DNA of 64,000 bases from Synechococcus sp. MVIR-18-1 (GCF_014279835.1 NZ_CP047942.1:930001-994000), one strand, 5' to 3'. Shown: positions 1 to 8,929, counted from the first letter of the stretch. The notes: a model not told the origin generated them from the letters alone. Translations and numbers: made by a program.

Positions 1-4
1 GAAG

Positions 5-30
5 GGAGAAGGCCAAGTAAAGACTTCTCC
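5..30. repeat. Inverted repeat at window edge
   Basis: GGAGAAG at 5-11 is exactly complementary to CTTCTCC at 24-30, with a 12-base loop. It lies just beyond the 3' end of the small minus-strand ORF that follows the integrase, so it could be that transcript's terminator. The bases that would show a T-run lie outside the window. Confidence 0.3.
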
Positions 31-38
31 TAGCTAGA

Positions 39-329
39 TCAGGGGGTTTTAATGCCGCTGATTTTGGCTATCTGTTGGATTGTCTTAGAGGAAAAGCAAG
101 TTAAGTTCATCAGTGTCTCAGTACACATGTTCTGCTTTATTGCCTTCGATGAGAGATATCTCTTGGTGGTGGGGTGGAGATAACCCGGTGGTAACGCAGG
201 TCCATAGATGCCCCGATGGGTTTCTACAAGGGAGCCACAGGTGCGGCAGTTCCATGTCTTCGCAGATGGAGCCCACTTGCTGTTGTGCGGCTGAATGGTT
301 CCGCAATGGATGACGGTGAACTCGGGCAT
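39..329 (-). CDS. Small Cys-containing protein coupled to integrase
   Basis: This 96-residue product is not recognised. Its ATG overlaps the integrase stop codon in a TGATG arrangement, which suggests translation by re-initiation. The N-terminal half carries a CGT near residue 9 and a CRTC near residues 28-31, loosely like a small zinc-ribbon, although the spacing is not a textbook finger. The C-terminal half has no recognisable motif. It may be a cargo or accessory gene of the element whose integrase is decayed upstream. Because the integrase reading frame is broken further upstream, this ORF may no longer be expressed. Confidence 0.45.
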   Translation of the reverse strand: MPEFTVIHCGTIQPHNSKWAPSAKTWNCRTCGSLVETHRGIYGPALPPGYLHPTTKRYLSSKAIKQNMCTETLMNLTCFSSKTIQQIAKISGIKTP

Positions 330-1550
330 CAGTTCTTACCTCCCATCCATTCATCGAGCTGAGACCATATTGGCGTGATTGCTGTCTTGAATCTGTCGAC
401 GCCATAGCCATCTCCATAGGTGCTCTTCATGCCGTCAAGAGCATGCCCCACAAAGGCCTCCAGGACGTCCTCAGAGCCGCCTAAATCTCTATTAATACGT
501 ATTAGTCCATGACGGAAGCTATGGCTGCTGACGTCCTTGTTAACCCGCTGTAGCTTCCTGTTAATGATGGTATTAGAGGGCCAGTGGAAGTCGAAGTCTT
601 TTAGCTCTTCACATAACCAAACCGGCAGAGGAATGACTCGATTGGACTGCTTATTCTTTGTAGCCTTCTGTGCCTTGAACTCGTGCTTGATTGTGAAAGT
701 ACAAGCATCAAGATCAAAGTCTTTTGCATCACGTCGTTTGATCTCACTGATACGTGTTCCGGTGTAAGCCTGGATCAAGATTGCCAGCCTCTGATTATTT
801 GCAATGGTTGCCAGTAATGCAGTCAATCCTTTGTAATCAGGCTCAATTGCGGTGTAGATATGCTTTACCTCGCTGGTGCTGAAGTCAACTCGCGTGAATG
901 GGTTTGTCTCCAGGTCATGCAGCAGGCCGCTCTTGATGCTGACGTTGATGAGAGATCGAAGAGTCGCGCAGTTGATCTCGATGCTTCGCGGGCTTAACCC
1001 TTCAGAGGCCATTGCCTGCATCCACGCCCTGATGGTGACCGGTGAAGCTTCAGACAAGGAGAAAGGACCCGCTGGATAGCGAACTTCTGATTTGAATACC
1101 AACCATCGGAGAAGTCCTCACCCGTCTTGCGCTTCTTGACCGCCACCGCCTCGTTCACCAGGTCACGCCAATCCAGACGCTTGATCTGGTCGTCGTTGGC
1201 TATCTCACCCCAAGTAATCGTCTTGGCCGTTGCGTTGTCGAAATCATTAAACCCGTCTGGGTTCGTTGGAATCGTCCACTCGGTGCCTTCTGTGTCCGCT
1301 GCCTATCTGCTCTGTCCTCCCGTGGTTGCTGCCTGCTGAAGCTCAGCTATGGCCTGTGCTGCTCTCTTGGTGGCTTGAACCTGATCCCTGGTCTCAAGGC
1401 TCTTGGCCGTCCGCTTGCCATCGATCCACAGCACTACCTGGTAGATGCCGCTGGCCTTCCTCTGGATTGTCCTCTATGGCCTTGCCATTGTCGCAGTTCT
1501 CGATCAGTGTTCTGCACCAATGCCGCAGTATGACTGGACTTTGCTGGTGC
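329..1550 (-). pseudogene. Decayed tyrosine recombinase (integrase)
   Basis: The intact C-terminal part (329-1102, 257 residues) carries the catalytic core: the first Arg in TGTRISEI, HSFRHG (the H-x-x-R box), GHALDG and the nucleophile region TYGDGY. Its only start is a TTG, and TGA closes the frame just upstream. The N-terminal half is still legible upstream in other frames. One segment reads WGEIANDDQIKRLDW and runs into the catalytic part only after a one-base frameshift near 1065-1090. Before it lies an arm-domain-like segment (YQVVLWIDGKRTAKSLETR, about 1306-1473), cut from the rest by TAG at 1303-1305 and preceded by TAG at 1474-1476. The gene therefore has at least one frameshift and one nonsense codon. 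It marks the edge of a former integrative element that probably extends to the left. Confidence 0.8.
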
Positions 1551-1565
1551 TGACTGCAGTATTAC

Positions 1566-2561
1566 TTAGCGGAACATCGAGCTGACAGAACTTTCCTCAT
1601 GGATGCGCCAGATCGCTTCGCCGAGCATGTTGGCGACAGACAGCACATGCAGCTGGGGAAAGGTGTGATTGGATGCGATTGGAATGCTGTTGGTGACCAC
1701 GACCTGTTCGAACAGTCCATCAACAGACAATCGCTCGATCGCTGGTGGAGAGAAAACGGGATGGGTGGCACAAGCAATGACACCAGTAGCGCCTTGCTCT
1801 CTCAGCAACTTGGCACCAGAGCAGATCGTGCCTCCGGTATCGATCATGTCGTCGATCAGGATCGCCGTGCGACCGCTCACATCGCCAATCACGGTGAGGC
1901 TTTCAGCCATGTTGTGACCAGTTCGGCGCTTATCGATGATGGCGAGAGGCGCACCGTTCATTTGTTTAGCAAAGGCCCTGGCTCGGGCCACACCACCCAC
2001 GTCAGGAGACACCACAACCACCTCTCCCAGGTCTTGGGCGGCGAGGTGATCCACAAGCACGGGAGAACCGTAAATGTGATCACAGGGAATGTCGAAATAC
2101 CCCTGGGTCTGAGCTGAGTGCAGATCCATTGCCAGCACCCGATCGACTCCTGATTTGACGAGCAAATTGGCGGTGAGCTTGGCAGCAATCGATTCCCGAC
2201 CGGCTGTTTTGCGGTCTGCGCGTGCATAGCCGTAGTAGGGAACCACTGCGGTGATCTGTCGTGCCGATGCCCGTCTGCAGGCATCAACCATGATCAGCAG
2301 CTCCATCAGGTTGTCGTTCACCGGAGCGCAGGTGGGTTGGATCAGGAAGACATCGCAGCCGCGAATCGATTCCTGAATTTGCACATAAAGCTCACCGTCG
2401 GCAAAGCGCTTACAGACCTTCGGGCCATCGGGGACACCAAGGTAGGCCGCAATTTCGCGGGCGAGTGCGGGATTGGAGGTGCCGCTAAACAGGCGAAGAC
2501 GTCGAGTGTCGTGCTGCAACTTCTCTTGCTCGGCTCGGGCAGCGGTGAGAAAACTTGTCAC
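1566..2561 (-). CDS. prs: Ribose-phosphate pyrophosphokinase
   Basis: The enzyme makes 5-phosphoribosyl 1-diphosphate from ribose 5-phosphate and ATP, feeding purine, pyrimidine, histidine, tryptophan and NAD synthesis in the cytosol. The GTG at 2561 gives 331 residues beginning MTSFLTAARAEQ, the normal cyanobacterial length; the frame stays open to 2729, but that 56-residue extension looks non-native. Diagnostic features are the N-terminal RLRLFSGTSNP, the flexible-loop YYGYARADRK near residue 110, the metal/PRPP-binding ILIDDMIDTGGT near residue 235, and RRTGHNMAE between them. It is divergent from the gene at 2658, leaving about 97 bases for both promoters. It ends next to the decayed integrase region. 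Confidence 0.96.
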   Translation of the reverse strand: MTSFLTAARAEQEKLQHDTRRLRLFSGTSNPALAREIAAYLGVPDGPKVCKRFADGELYVQIQESIRGCDVFLIQPTCAPVNDNLMELLIMVDACRRASARQITAVVPYYGYARADRKTAGRESIAAKLTANLLVKSGVDRVLAMDLHSAQTQGYFDIPCDHIYGSPVLVDHLAAQDLGEVVVVSPDVGGVARARAFAKQMNGAPLAIIDKRRTGHNMAESLTVIGDVSGRTAILIDDMIDTGGTICSGAKLLREQGATGVIACATHPVFSPPAIERLSVDGLFEQVVVTNSIPIASNHTFPQLHVLSVANMLGEAIWRIHEESSVSSMFR

Positions 2562-2657
2562 GATGCCCGCGCTTGAAATCGGCGATGAACCGATCGTAGT
2601 GCTGCATCGCCTTCCTATCCATAAACGGTATGGATCGGATCTCCCTAAGGTCGCTTC

Positions 2658-3209
2658 ATGCTCGATTTCACCTTGGCTCTTGTTGGCGCTGGCCCCCTTC
2701 CTGAGCTCTCGATACGCGAGGGTGCTCAACAGCTTGCCGATCGCTTTTCGGCTGAATTAGTTCCATTGGCCTGTGGTTCGGAACCCCACAGTGGCTTGCA
2801 GGCACTGGCATCGCGTCAGCGCGAACGAAACCGACCCACGCTGCTGCGTTTGAGCGGTGATGCGGCGATGCTGCAAGGCTCCTCTGGAAGCTGGTTTGAT
2901 GCTTTAGCCGCTTGGCGATGTCCCGTTTTGCTGTTGGCCCAGCCCAATTCAGCTGGTTTGATCCCTGGCATCGCACCTGCCTCCGTTGCCTTGTGTCACT
3001 CGCTCAGCATTCCTTTGGTTGGTTTGGCGCAACTTGGGGGCAGCTGGGATTCGGCGGCACGCCGAATGGATGGTTTGCCCTGGTGTGGCCTCTTAGACAC
3101 AACAGATAACGGTGGGGCTGCTTCTGATGCGCTGGTCCGTTCCATCCAGCAGCGCTGGAAACGCATGAACCCAGGGATCAGTTCTGATCTGGCCAAATTG
3201 GCAGGCTGA
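2658..3209 (+). CDS. Conserved cyanobacterial hypothetical protein
   Basis: This 183-residue protein is not assigned to a family. It begins MLDFTLALVGAG. Hydrophobic beta-strand-like stretches (CPVLLLAQP, IPLVGLAQLGG, WCGLLDT) alternate with helices, which suggests a small alpha/beta nucleotide-type fold; a distant resemblance to the partner-gene style of dethiobiotin-synthase-like folds is only an impression. No membrane segment is visible. It is divergent from prs, and its last 32 bases overlap the 3' end of the convergent LCP gene, so both transcripts share an antisense overlap. Confidence 0.75.
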   Translation: MLDFTLALVGAGPLPELSIREGAQQLADRFSAELVPLACGSEPHSGLQALASRQRERNRPTLLRLSGDAAMLQGSSGSWFDALAAWRCPVLLLAQPNSAGLIPGIAPASVALCHSLSIPLVGLAQLGGSWDSAARRMDGLPWCGLLDTTDNGGAASDALVRSIQQRWKRMNPGISSDLAKLAG

Positions 3210-4155
3210 GATCTGGCTTCAATTCGCGCAGCATCTGCTGACCGACCCGAGGTGCAAGAGGAAGCTCCGTAATTACTGGTGGTGAGGGCGCACTGATCGC
3301 AGCAGCAATCAGGCTGAGCATCTCTGTGCTGCTGATATCCGTTGTGACTTGATTGGAAAACACATTCAGCAGCTCGGGCACCACGGTGACTGCATCGATT
3401 TCCGATAACTGCTGATGCACGCCTTGGAGCAGCAGCTGTTGCCTCAATCTGCGCTGATGGTCGTTATTGGCCTTGGGTTTGTGACGTGCGAGTTGTTCTG
3501 CCTGAGCACCGTTGAGTGTTTGCAGACCGGCCTGCAGGTTCACGCTGTAGCCCTGGGACTTGTCCTCGTACTTATAGGTTTGGTTGAGGGTAACTTCGAC
3601 GTCTCCAAGTCCTTCCACAACTCTGCGCAAGCCTTGTCTGGAGAGGATTAAGTAGCGATCTGGCTTGTTCGTCGGTAGATCGATCAGCTCGCCAACGACG
3701 TCAGAGGTGAGAGCGATTCCACCGTGTTGCCACGTTTTAGAAAGAGCTTGCATCTCCTCGATTCCTGGCAGTTGAACGGCCAGTTCTGTCGGCAACTGCA
3801 GAATCTGAACAGGCTGTTTCGTACTGATATTCACCAGCATCAAGCTGTCGGCATTGGCAGGCCCTTGAGGTGCTGCGTTGTTGGAGGGGGCATTCAAGGT
3901 GTCTGCATCGAGGCCAACAACCAACACCATCACGGCTTGTTCGGGCAGAGGCGCGAGGGCTAACGGCCCCTCGGACGACTGCACATCGGCGCCGTCAGGG
4001 TCTGGTTTGGGCCAGATCGTCGCAAGCGCTGTGCCCGCTAAGGCAATGCCCAGCAATGCAGCACTGATTCGCAGAATGCTGCGTCCGGGGCGGTCGCCCA
4101 ACCAGCCCTTGGCTGGCTTTTTCTGCGAGTCCTCACTCAACGCTGGATCCCCCAT
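3178..4155 (-). CDS. LytR-CpsA-Psr (LCP) family protein, motif-degenerate
   Basis: This 325-residue membrane-anchored protein has one N-terminal transmembrane helix (about residues 28-46, ISAALLGIALAGTALATIW) and an extracytoplasmic LCP domain. The family transfers glycan polymers from undecaprenyl carriers to the cell wall. Recognisable parts are VVGLDAD, NADSLMLVNI, the DKSQGY motif and a basic HKPKANNDHQRRLRQQ stretch. The conserved Pro-Arg-Asp that contacts the pyrophosphate is replaced by PTE (LQLPTELAV), so normal transferase chemistry is doubtful. A second LCP protein at 35070-35984 keeps the motif. Upstream, 4156-4426 is AT-rich and presumably holds its promoter. Confidence 0.85.
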   Translation of the reverse strand: MGDPALSEDSQKKPAKGWLGDRPGRSILRISAALLGIALAGTALATIWPKPDPDGADVQSSEGPLALAPLPEQAVMVLVVGLDADTLNAPSNNAAPQGPANADSLMLVNISTKQPVQILQLPTELAVQLPGIEEMQALSKTWQHGGIALTSDVVGELIDLPTNKPDRYLILSRQGLRRVVEGLGDVEVTLNQTYKYEDKSQGYSVNLQAGLQTLNGAQAEQLARHKPKANNDHQRRLRQQLLLQGVHQQLSEIDAVTVVPELLNVFSNQVTTDISSTEMLSLIAAAISAPSPPVITELPLAPRVGQQMLRELKPDLSLPIWPDQN

Positions 4156-4426
4156 GCGTGATGGTTTGGTGATTGATCAAACAGTCTTGCTCAGCTTCGC
4201 TGAATTGGGAATCAAAGTCCCAAAAGGGAACGGCAACTGGACCTTGATCAGGGGTTAGAGCCTCGGTTGATATCAGCTTTGCGAATGGATTCTGGACAAT
4301 GCAATTTATTTTTTAAGGGTAATTTTGGGTAAATGATAATATGCCTAAGCACGGAATATTGAGTTGTTTATGTAGTCTACTTGTGTCGTTTATGAAGGTT
4401 TGATTGAGCATCTTTAGAAAGCTTCT

Positions 4427-5515
4427 TTAAAAAAGAGCAGCATCCCCTAATTCTTGTCCAGCCATTCCTTCTTTGTAGACTCTTGCGAAAAACTGTTCGA
4501 GGGTGTCTTCTCCAAACGAAGGGGTTGCGTTGGGGTCGTAGCAATCACGCTTCTTATCCCAAACCAACATAGATTCACTGGCGTAATAGCAACCGATACG
4601 GGCAAACTCGGCGGTGTCTTCGACAGCTGGTACGAGCGTTGCCACTTTTTCTAAAAGTGCAGTGGGTGCCTTCATCACTGCCATTGGTAACGAAAGCATC
4701 CTGGGCGCGCGACCTAGTGTTTTAAAGAGCATTTCTCCTTGTGTGCGAGCGCTGAGGGCTGGGCCAGGCCCTCCGATGGGCAAGGTTTGGTTCACTTTAT
4801 CGGTTTCATTGACACAATTGGCCAAGAAGCATGCAAGGTCTTTTTCACTGATTGGCTTGCAACTTGTTAGCTCTCCATTGCCAAACATCACATAAGGTGC
4901 ACCTTTTCTGCAGCTCTCAAATTGGCCTGCAATGCTTTTGAAAAAGGCTGTGGGCCGAACGATCGTGTGGGTGATTTCTGCGTCTTCCTGAAGCCTAGTT
5001 TCGAAGGCAAGCTTCGCTTTTTGGAATTCTAGAATTGGCTTCTGTACACAGATGGCTGAAAGCATCACGAAATGCGCTACCCCAGCCTTCCGTCCCTCGT
5101 TGTAGGTGTTTAGGTTGGCTTCATAATCAATCGCCCATGAATCCTTCTTGCCGCCCGTTCTTGATGCAAGGCAAGAAATCACCACATCGGTGGGCTCGTT
5201 GAAGGCATGGGTTGCTAGTGACGCCGGATTGGTGACATCGCCAAATCTCACCTCTGCACCGGGGAAATCGGCCACCACATCGGCTTGACCTTTTCGTCCT
5301 CCGATTCCACTGGATTCGCGGGCGAATGCCATCACCTGATATCCACGCTCTACCAGCTCTTTCACGACAAATCGTCCGATGTATCCGGTGGCCCCGAAAA
5401 CGGCCACCCTCACTTGATCTGGAGAGCGTTCTCGAAAATCATGGCGCGGTAACAGGGGGGGGAGCACGTCGTGACTCGGTCGATCTGGACCAACGCTAAA
5501 GCGTGAATCTTTCAT
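4427..5515 (-). CDS. dvr: Plant-type divinyl chlorophyllide 8-vinyl reductase
   Basis: This 362-residue NAD(P)H-dependent reductase converts the 8-vinyl group of divinyl (proto)chlorophyllide to ethyl, giving monovinyl chlorophyll a. It is an atypical short-chain/NmrA-like protein: the dinucleotide-binding FGATGYIGRFVV lies near residue 40, followed by DVVISCLASRTGGKKDSW, the HFVMLSAICVQKP strand, and IVRPTAFFKSIAGQFE. The length and these motifs fit the Arabidopsis DVR type found in marine Synechococcus rather than the BciB ferredoxin type. Its presence implies monovinyl chlorophyll, unlike Prochlorococcus. The minus-strand LCP gene follows 270 bases downstream, and malQ is divergent 148 bases upstream. 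Confidence 0.92.
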   Translation of the reverse strand: MKDSRFSVGPDRPSHDVLPPLLPRHDFRERSPDQVRVAVFGATGYIGRFVVKELVERGYQVMAFARESSGIGGRKGQADVVADFPGAEVRFGDVTNPASLATHAFNEPTDVVISCLASRTGGKKDSWAIDYEANLNTYNEGRKAGVAHFVMLSAICVQKPILEFQKAKLAFETRLQEDAEITHTIVRPTAFFKSIAGQFESCRKGAPYVMFGNGELTSCKPISEKDLACFLANCVNETDKVNQTLPIGGPGPALSARTQGEMLFKTLGRAPRMLSLPMAVMKAPTALLEKVATLVPAVEDTAEFARIGCYYASESMLVWDKKRDCYDPNATPSFGEDTLEQFFARVYKEGMAGQELGDAALF

Positions 5516-5663
5516 TTACAAACGACGCCAGCTAGGAGACCACCGTCATTGCGATCAGCCTGAGCAACGAGCTTCGATCGTTGTTAAGACGCTCCGTAAG
5601 ATCACAAAGGTCGGATCATTTTTATTTCCTTCGACCGTCTGGCACCCCGAATGATTTGCTTCG

Positions 5664-7190
5664 ATGGTTAATCAATCCAGAAGCGAAAGGGATCGGCGGG
5701 TTGGTGTCCTCCTTCATCCAACGGCTTTGCCAGATTCACCTGTGTGTGGAAGCTTTGGACGGCCTGCCCGCGAATGGATAAAGGCTTTGGCGGGCCATGG
5801 TGTGTCCGTCTGGCAGATTTTGCCCCTTGCTCCGCCGGATGGCACAGGGTCGCCCTACAGCTCACCCTCCAGTTTTGCCTTGAATCCGTGGCTCCTAGAT
5901 GCCGAAGATTTGGCAGAGGAGAGCTTTTTGGCGTCCAGTGCTCTCGAGAGTCTTCCTGGAGCTGATGCCAAGGCGGAAGCCACCTCTGTGCTGGATTTCC
6001 AGCTGGCCGACGCGCGTGCTTCTGCACTGGGCCGAGCCCTTGCCGCCCATTGGCCTCAGCAATCCTCTTCGCGCAAACAACAATTTGAACGCTGGAGGGT
6101 TGACCAAACCCATTGGCTGACCGATCACGTCAATTTCGTGGTGCTGCGCGATCAACACAACGGTTTGCCTTGGTGGTCTTGGCCCCATCCGCTCGCAGTT
6201 CAACAACCTGCTGCCTTAGCTCAGTGGCGGCTCCATCATGGTGAGGCCTTGCTGGAGCAGGAACTTCTCCAGTGGCATCTCGATCGACAGTGGCAACGCC
6301 TGCGCGTGCAAGCTCGGGATTTGAACATCGAGATTCTTGGAGATCTGCCCTTTTATGTGGCTCGCGATAGCGCCGATGTTTGGAGCCATCGATCCTTGTT
6401 TTCGATTGCTGCCGATGGACGTTTACGGCTGCAGAGTGGCGTTCCACCCGACTATTTCTCAGAGACTGGTCAGCTCTGGGGGACGCCTGTTTACAGCTGG
6501 GCGCGTCATCGGCGTACTGGATTTCGTTGGTGGCGGAATCGCTTGAAGCGGCAGTGGAGACTTGCCGATCGGTTGCGTCTGGATCATTTCCGTGCTCTGG
6601 CTGGCTTTTGGGCGGTCCCTGGCGATGACGACACGGCTCAAAATGGGGAGTGGCAGCGCTCACCCGGCCATGAATTGCTGCGGCTTCTGCGTCGCGACGC
6701 GGGTGGGACGCTTCCCATCGTTGCCGAAGATCTTGGCGTGATCACCCCAGATGTGGAACGGCTTCGTGATCGCTTTCGTCTACCGGGAATGAAGGTGCTG
6801 CAGTTCGCTTTTGATGGCAATCCCCGTAACCCCTATTTGCCATGCAATATCAAAGGTCGCAGGTGGGTGGTGTACACCGGTACTCATGACAACCCCACGA
6901 CGATTGGGTGGTGGCAGCGACTTGATGAATCCTCTCGGCGCCAGGTGGGCGAGTTGCTTGGGTGTCATGTGGAAGCACCCGGATGGCAATTGATGGAGCT
7001 CGGGATGGCAACGTCTGCTGAGCTTGTGGTGTCTCCCTTACAGGATTTGCTGCATTTGGATGATCAAGCACGATTCAATACTCCAGGCACGGTTGGCGGC
7101 AATTGGTGCTGGAGGATGGGCGCTTTTGATGAGGCCTTGCAAGGGGCTCTCAAGGGTTATGGCGAGAGAGCTGCGACCTGGGGCAGGTGA
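5664..7190 (+). CDS. malQ: 4-alpha-glucanotransferase (amylomaltase)
   Basis: This glycoside hydrolase family 77 enzyme moves alpha-1,4-glucan segments between acceptors and works in glycogen and maltodextrin turnover. The 508 residues match the single-domain amylomaltase length. Visible features are VGVLLHPTALPDSP at the N terminus, WQILPLAPPDGTGSPYSS, GDLPFYVARDSADVW, the nucleophile region RLDHFRALAGFWAVP, IVAEDLGVITPDV, and YTGTHDNPTT with the conserved His-Asp. The ATG at 5664 is supported by the conserved segment starting about 12 residues later. Its last 34 bases overlap the convergent RodZ-like gene. Confidence 0.95.
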   Translation: MVNQSRSERDRRVGVLLHPTALPDSPVCGSFGRPAREWIKALAGHGVSVWQILPLAPPDGTGSPYSSPSSFALNPWLLDAEDLAEESFLASSALESLPGADAKAEATSVLDFQLADARASALGRALAAHWPQQSSSRKQQFERWRVDQTHWLTDHVNFVVLRDQHNGLPWWSWPHPLAVQQPAALAQWRLHHGEALLEQELLQWHLDRQWQRLRVQARDLNIEILGDLPFYVARDSADVWSHRSLFSIAADGRLRLQSGVPPDYFSETGQLWGTPVYSWARHRRTGFRWWRNRLKRQWRLADRLRLDHFRALAGFWAVPGDDDTAQNGEWQRSPGHELLRLLRRDAGGTLPIVAEDLGVITPDVERLRDRFRLPGMKVLQFAFDGNPRNPYLPCNIKGRRWVVYTGTHDNPTTIGWWQRLDESSRRQVGELLGCHVEAPGWQLMELGMATSAELVVSPLQDLLHLDDQARFNTPGTVGGNWCWRMGAFDEALQGALKGYGERAATWGR

Positions 7191-8005
7191 TAAGAACCAG
7201 GTTGATTGGTTTTTGGAGTGAGGGCCTGTCCGTTCCAGCGCACGGAGTCTGCCTCTCCTGGTGGAGGGTTGATGCTGAGGTCAACTGGGGGTAAGAGCTG
7301 CAAGGTCACTGTTCCGGTAGCGCCTTGAAGGTTGGTTCGATCTCCTCCTTCACTGCTCAGGCTGATCTGCCGTGGTTGGTTGAGGTTGATTTCGAGAACG
7401 CCTGGTCTTGTTGGTTGATCGAGAGGGAGATCGAGCTGTCCGAGGCTGGCTGTGAGCTCCTCCTCCAGCGGGCGCAATCCCTTCAAGATTTGGTCTGAGT
7501 CCAGGGGTGTATTGATCGGGATGGGCTTTGGAGAGAAGGCGTTGAGATTGATCAGATGTCTTTGTTGATGGTTCAGAGCCAGAATCGAGCAGATCATCAC
7601 AGCGCCGTACACCACGCTCCCTTGCCATGTGGTGAAGATATCGATGCTGCCGAGAGTGAAGCGCGTGCCTCGACCATTGGTCGCCAATCGATTCGATCCT
7701 GGTCTGTTAGGCAGGGCTGCACTAAGGCTGTTGCTTGGAAGGTCTAAGTAGGTCTCCAAGCGCTGCAACATCGCCACGAGATAGGCGGCTTCTGGTAAGC
7801 GGTCTTGCCAGCCGCGTTCGAGGGCTTCTAGGACCGGCGTTGTGATTCTCACTTCTTTTGAAAGGTCTCGCATGCTGAGACCTTTTCGTTCTCTTTGTTC
7901 GCGCAGCAGCTGACCTGCCTCCTCTAAGGAGTTGTTGCGGCTCTCAAGCGAGGTTGGAGCGTGTTGCCTGTTGTTGTGACGTCGCCAAGGGAGGGGAAAC
8001 TTCAT
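7157..8005 (-). CDS. RodZ-like helix-turn-helix membrane protein
   Basis: The 282 residues have the RodZ layout: a Cro-like helix-turn-helix (about residues 28-90, LREQRERKGLSMRDLSKEV), a basic linker, a single transmembrane helix (about 131-148, SVVYGAVMICSILAL) and a periplasmic beta-rich tail containing the usual TVTLQLLPP. RodZ links MreB to the cell-wall elongation machinery; in coccoid picocyanobacteria the exact role is less clear. It lies 13 bases downstream of the pseudouridine synthase gene on the same strand, so they are probably co-transcribed. Confidence 0.8.
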   Translation of the reverse strand: MKFPLPWRRHNNRQHAPTSLESRNNSLEEAGQLLREQRERKGLSMRDLSKEVRITTPVLEALERGWQDRLPEAAYLVAMLQRLETYLDLPSNSLSAALPNRPGSNRLATNGRGTRFTLGSIDIFTTWQGSVVYGAVMICSILALNHQQRHLINLNAFSPKPIPINTPLDSDQILKGLRPLEEELTASLGQLDLPLDQPTRPGVLEINLNQPRQISLSSEGGDRTNLQGATGTVTLQLLPPVDLSINPPPGEADSVRWNGQALTPKTNQPGSYHLPQVAALSP

Positions 8006-8018
8006 CTCGGCGATGCCG

Positions 8019-8771
8019 TTATGAGGGGCACTCGTTCCGCTCTAAACGGATGGAAGTCCATTCTGAACGTGTTAACTCTCGCCAGTGGCCCTCAGGTAAA
8101 GAACCGAGATCAATGGAGGCGATGGCTGTTCGTTGAAGATCAAGCACCGGGTGGCCAAGGGCCTCTGCCACCCTGCGGATTTGGCGATTCCTGCCCTCCC
8201 TGAGGATCACTTTTAAAAGGGTTTGGTTCGCTCCTTGTTTCAGCAGTGAGACCTCTGCTGGTTGTGTGGGTATGCCATCCAGTTCCACACCGTTGCACCA
8301 GCGATTCAGTGCGGTGGTGGTGGGCTTACCTCTCACCTGAACCTTGTAAGTCTTGCGGTGCGAGTAGCGGGGATGGGTGAGCTGCAAGGTGATTGCACCT
8401 TGATTGGTTAAAAGCAGAGCTCCGCGGCTGTCTCCATCCAGCCGACCAACAGGGTGGAGGCCTCGCCTGAGCGACTTTGGAATGAGATCGAGAACCGTTT
8501 GGCGTCCTTGAGGATCACTGCAGCTGCTGATCACACCGGGGGGTTTGTTGAGCAGGATCAGCTTGGGGCTCGATGGTTGAGATAGGGGACGGCCATCCAC
8601 CTCGATGCGGTCGATGTTCGGATCGGCTTGGTCGCCAAGTCCAGCTGTGACTTGATTCACCTTGACCCTGCCTTCGCGCAACAGGTCCTCAGCGTGTCGT
8701 CGCGAACAGACTCCTGCAGCTGCGATCAGTTTTTGCAGCCGTTGGCGGGTCACCGGTTCACTCCTCGGCAT
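8019..8771 (-). CDS. rRNA pseudouridine synthase, RsuA/RluB family
   Basis: The 250 residues carry an N-terminal S4 RNA-binding domain (about residues 9-60, QRLQKLIAAAGVCSRRHAED) followed by the catalytic domain. The catalytic aspartate sits in PVGRLDGDSRGALLLTN; LILLNKPPGVISS and EGRNRQIRRVAEALGHPV are the other family blocks. Members isomerise one uridine in 16S or 23S rRNA; which position is modified here cannot be read from the sequence. The gene is first in a minus-strand pair with the RodZ-like gene and is divergent from the sigma-factor gene. Confidence 0.9.
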   Translation of the reverse strand: MPRSEPVTRQRLQKLIAAAGVCSRRHAEDLLREGRVKVNQVTAGLGDQADPNIDRIEVDGRPLSQPSSPKLILLNKPPGVISSCSDPQGRQTVLDLIPKSLRRGLHPVGRLDGDSRGALLLTNQGAITLQLTHPRYSHRKTYKVQVRGKPTTTALNRWCNGVELDGIPTQPAEVSLLKQGANQTLLKVILREGRNRQIRRVAEALGHPVLDLQRTAIASIDLGSLPEGHWRELTRSEWTSIRLERNECPS

Positions 8772-8903
8772 CGATCAGTGATCATCGTTGGATAGGACAA
8801 ACGCCATGGTCGCTACCGCCGTTTTGAAGGCGTAATGGCTCATTCTGTCAAGGGGAGAAGCGGGGTGCCAACATGAAGAAAATCGTTAAAAGTGGTAGAT
8901 TAG

Positions 8904-8919
8904 GAAACATAAGTGTTTC
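8904..8919. promoter_or_regulatory. Perfect 16-bp inverted repeat before sigma-factor start
   Basis: GAAACA at 8904-8909 and TGTTTC at 8914-8919 flank the four-base loop TAAG. The element ends 10 bases before the ATG at 8930 and covers the place where a ribosome-binding site would lie. It could be an operator, or an mRNA hairpin affecting sigma-factor translation. No known regulator is recognised for it. Confidence 0.5.
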
Positions 8920-8929
8920 GTAATTGTCG

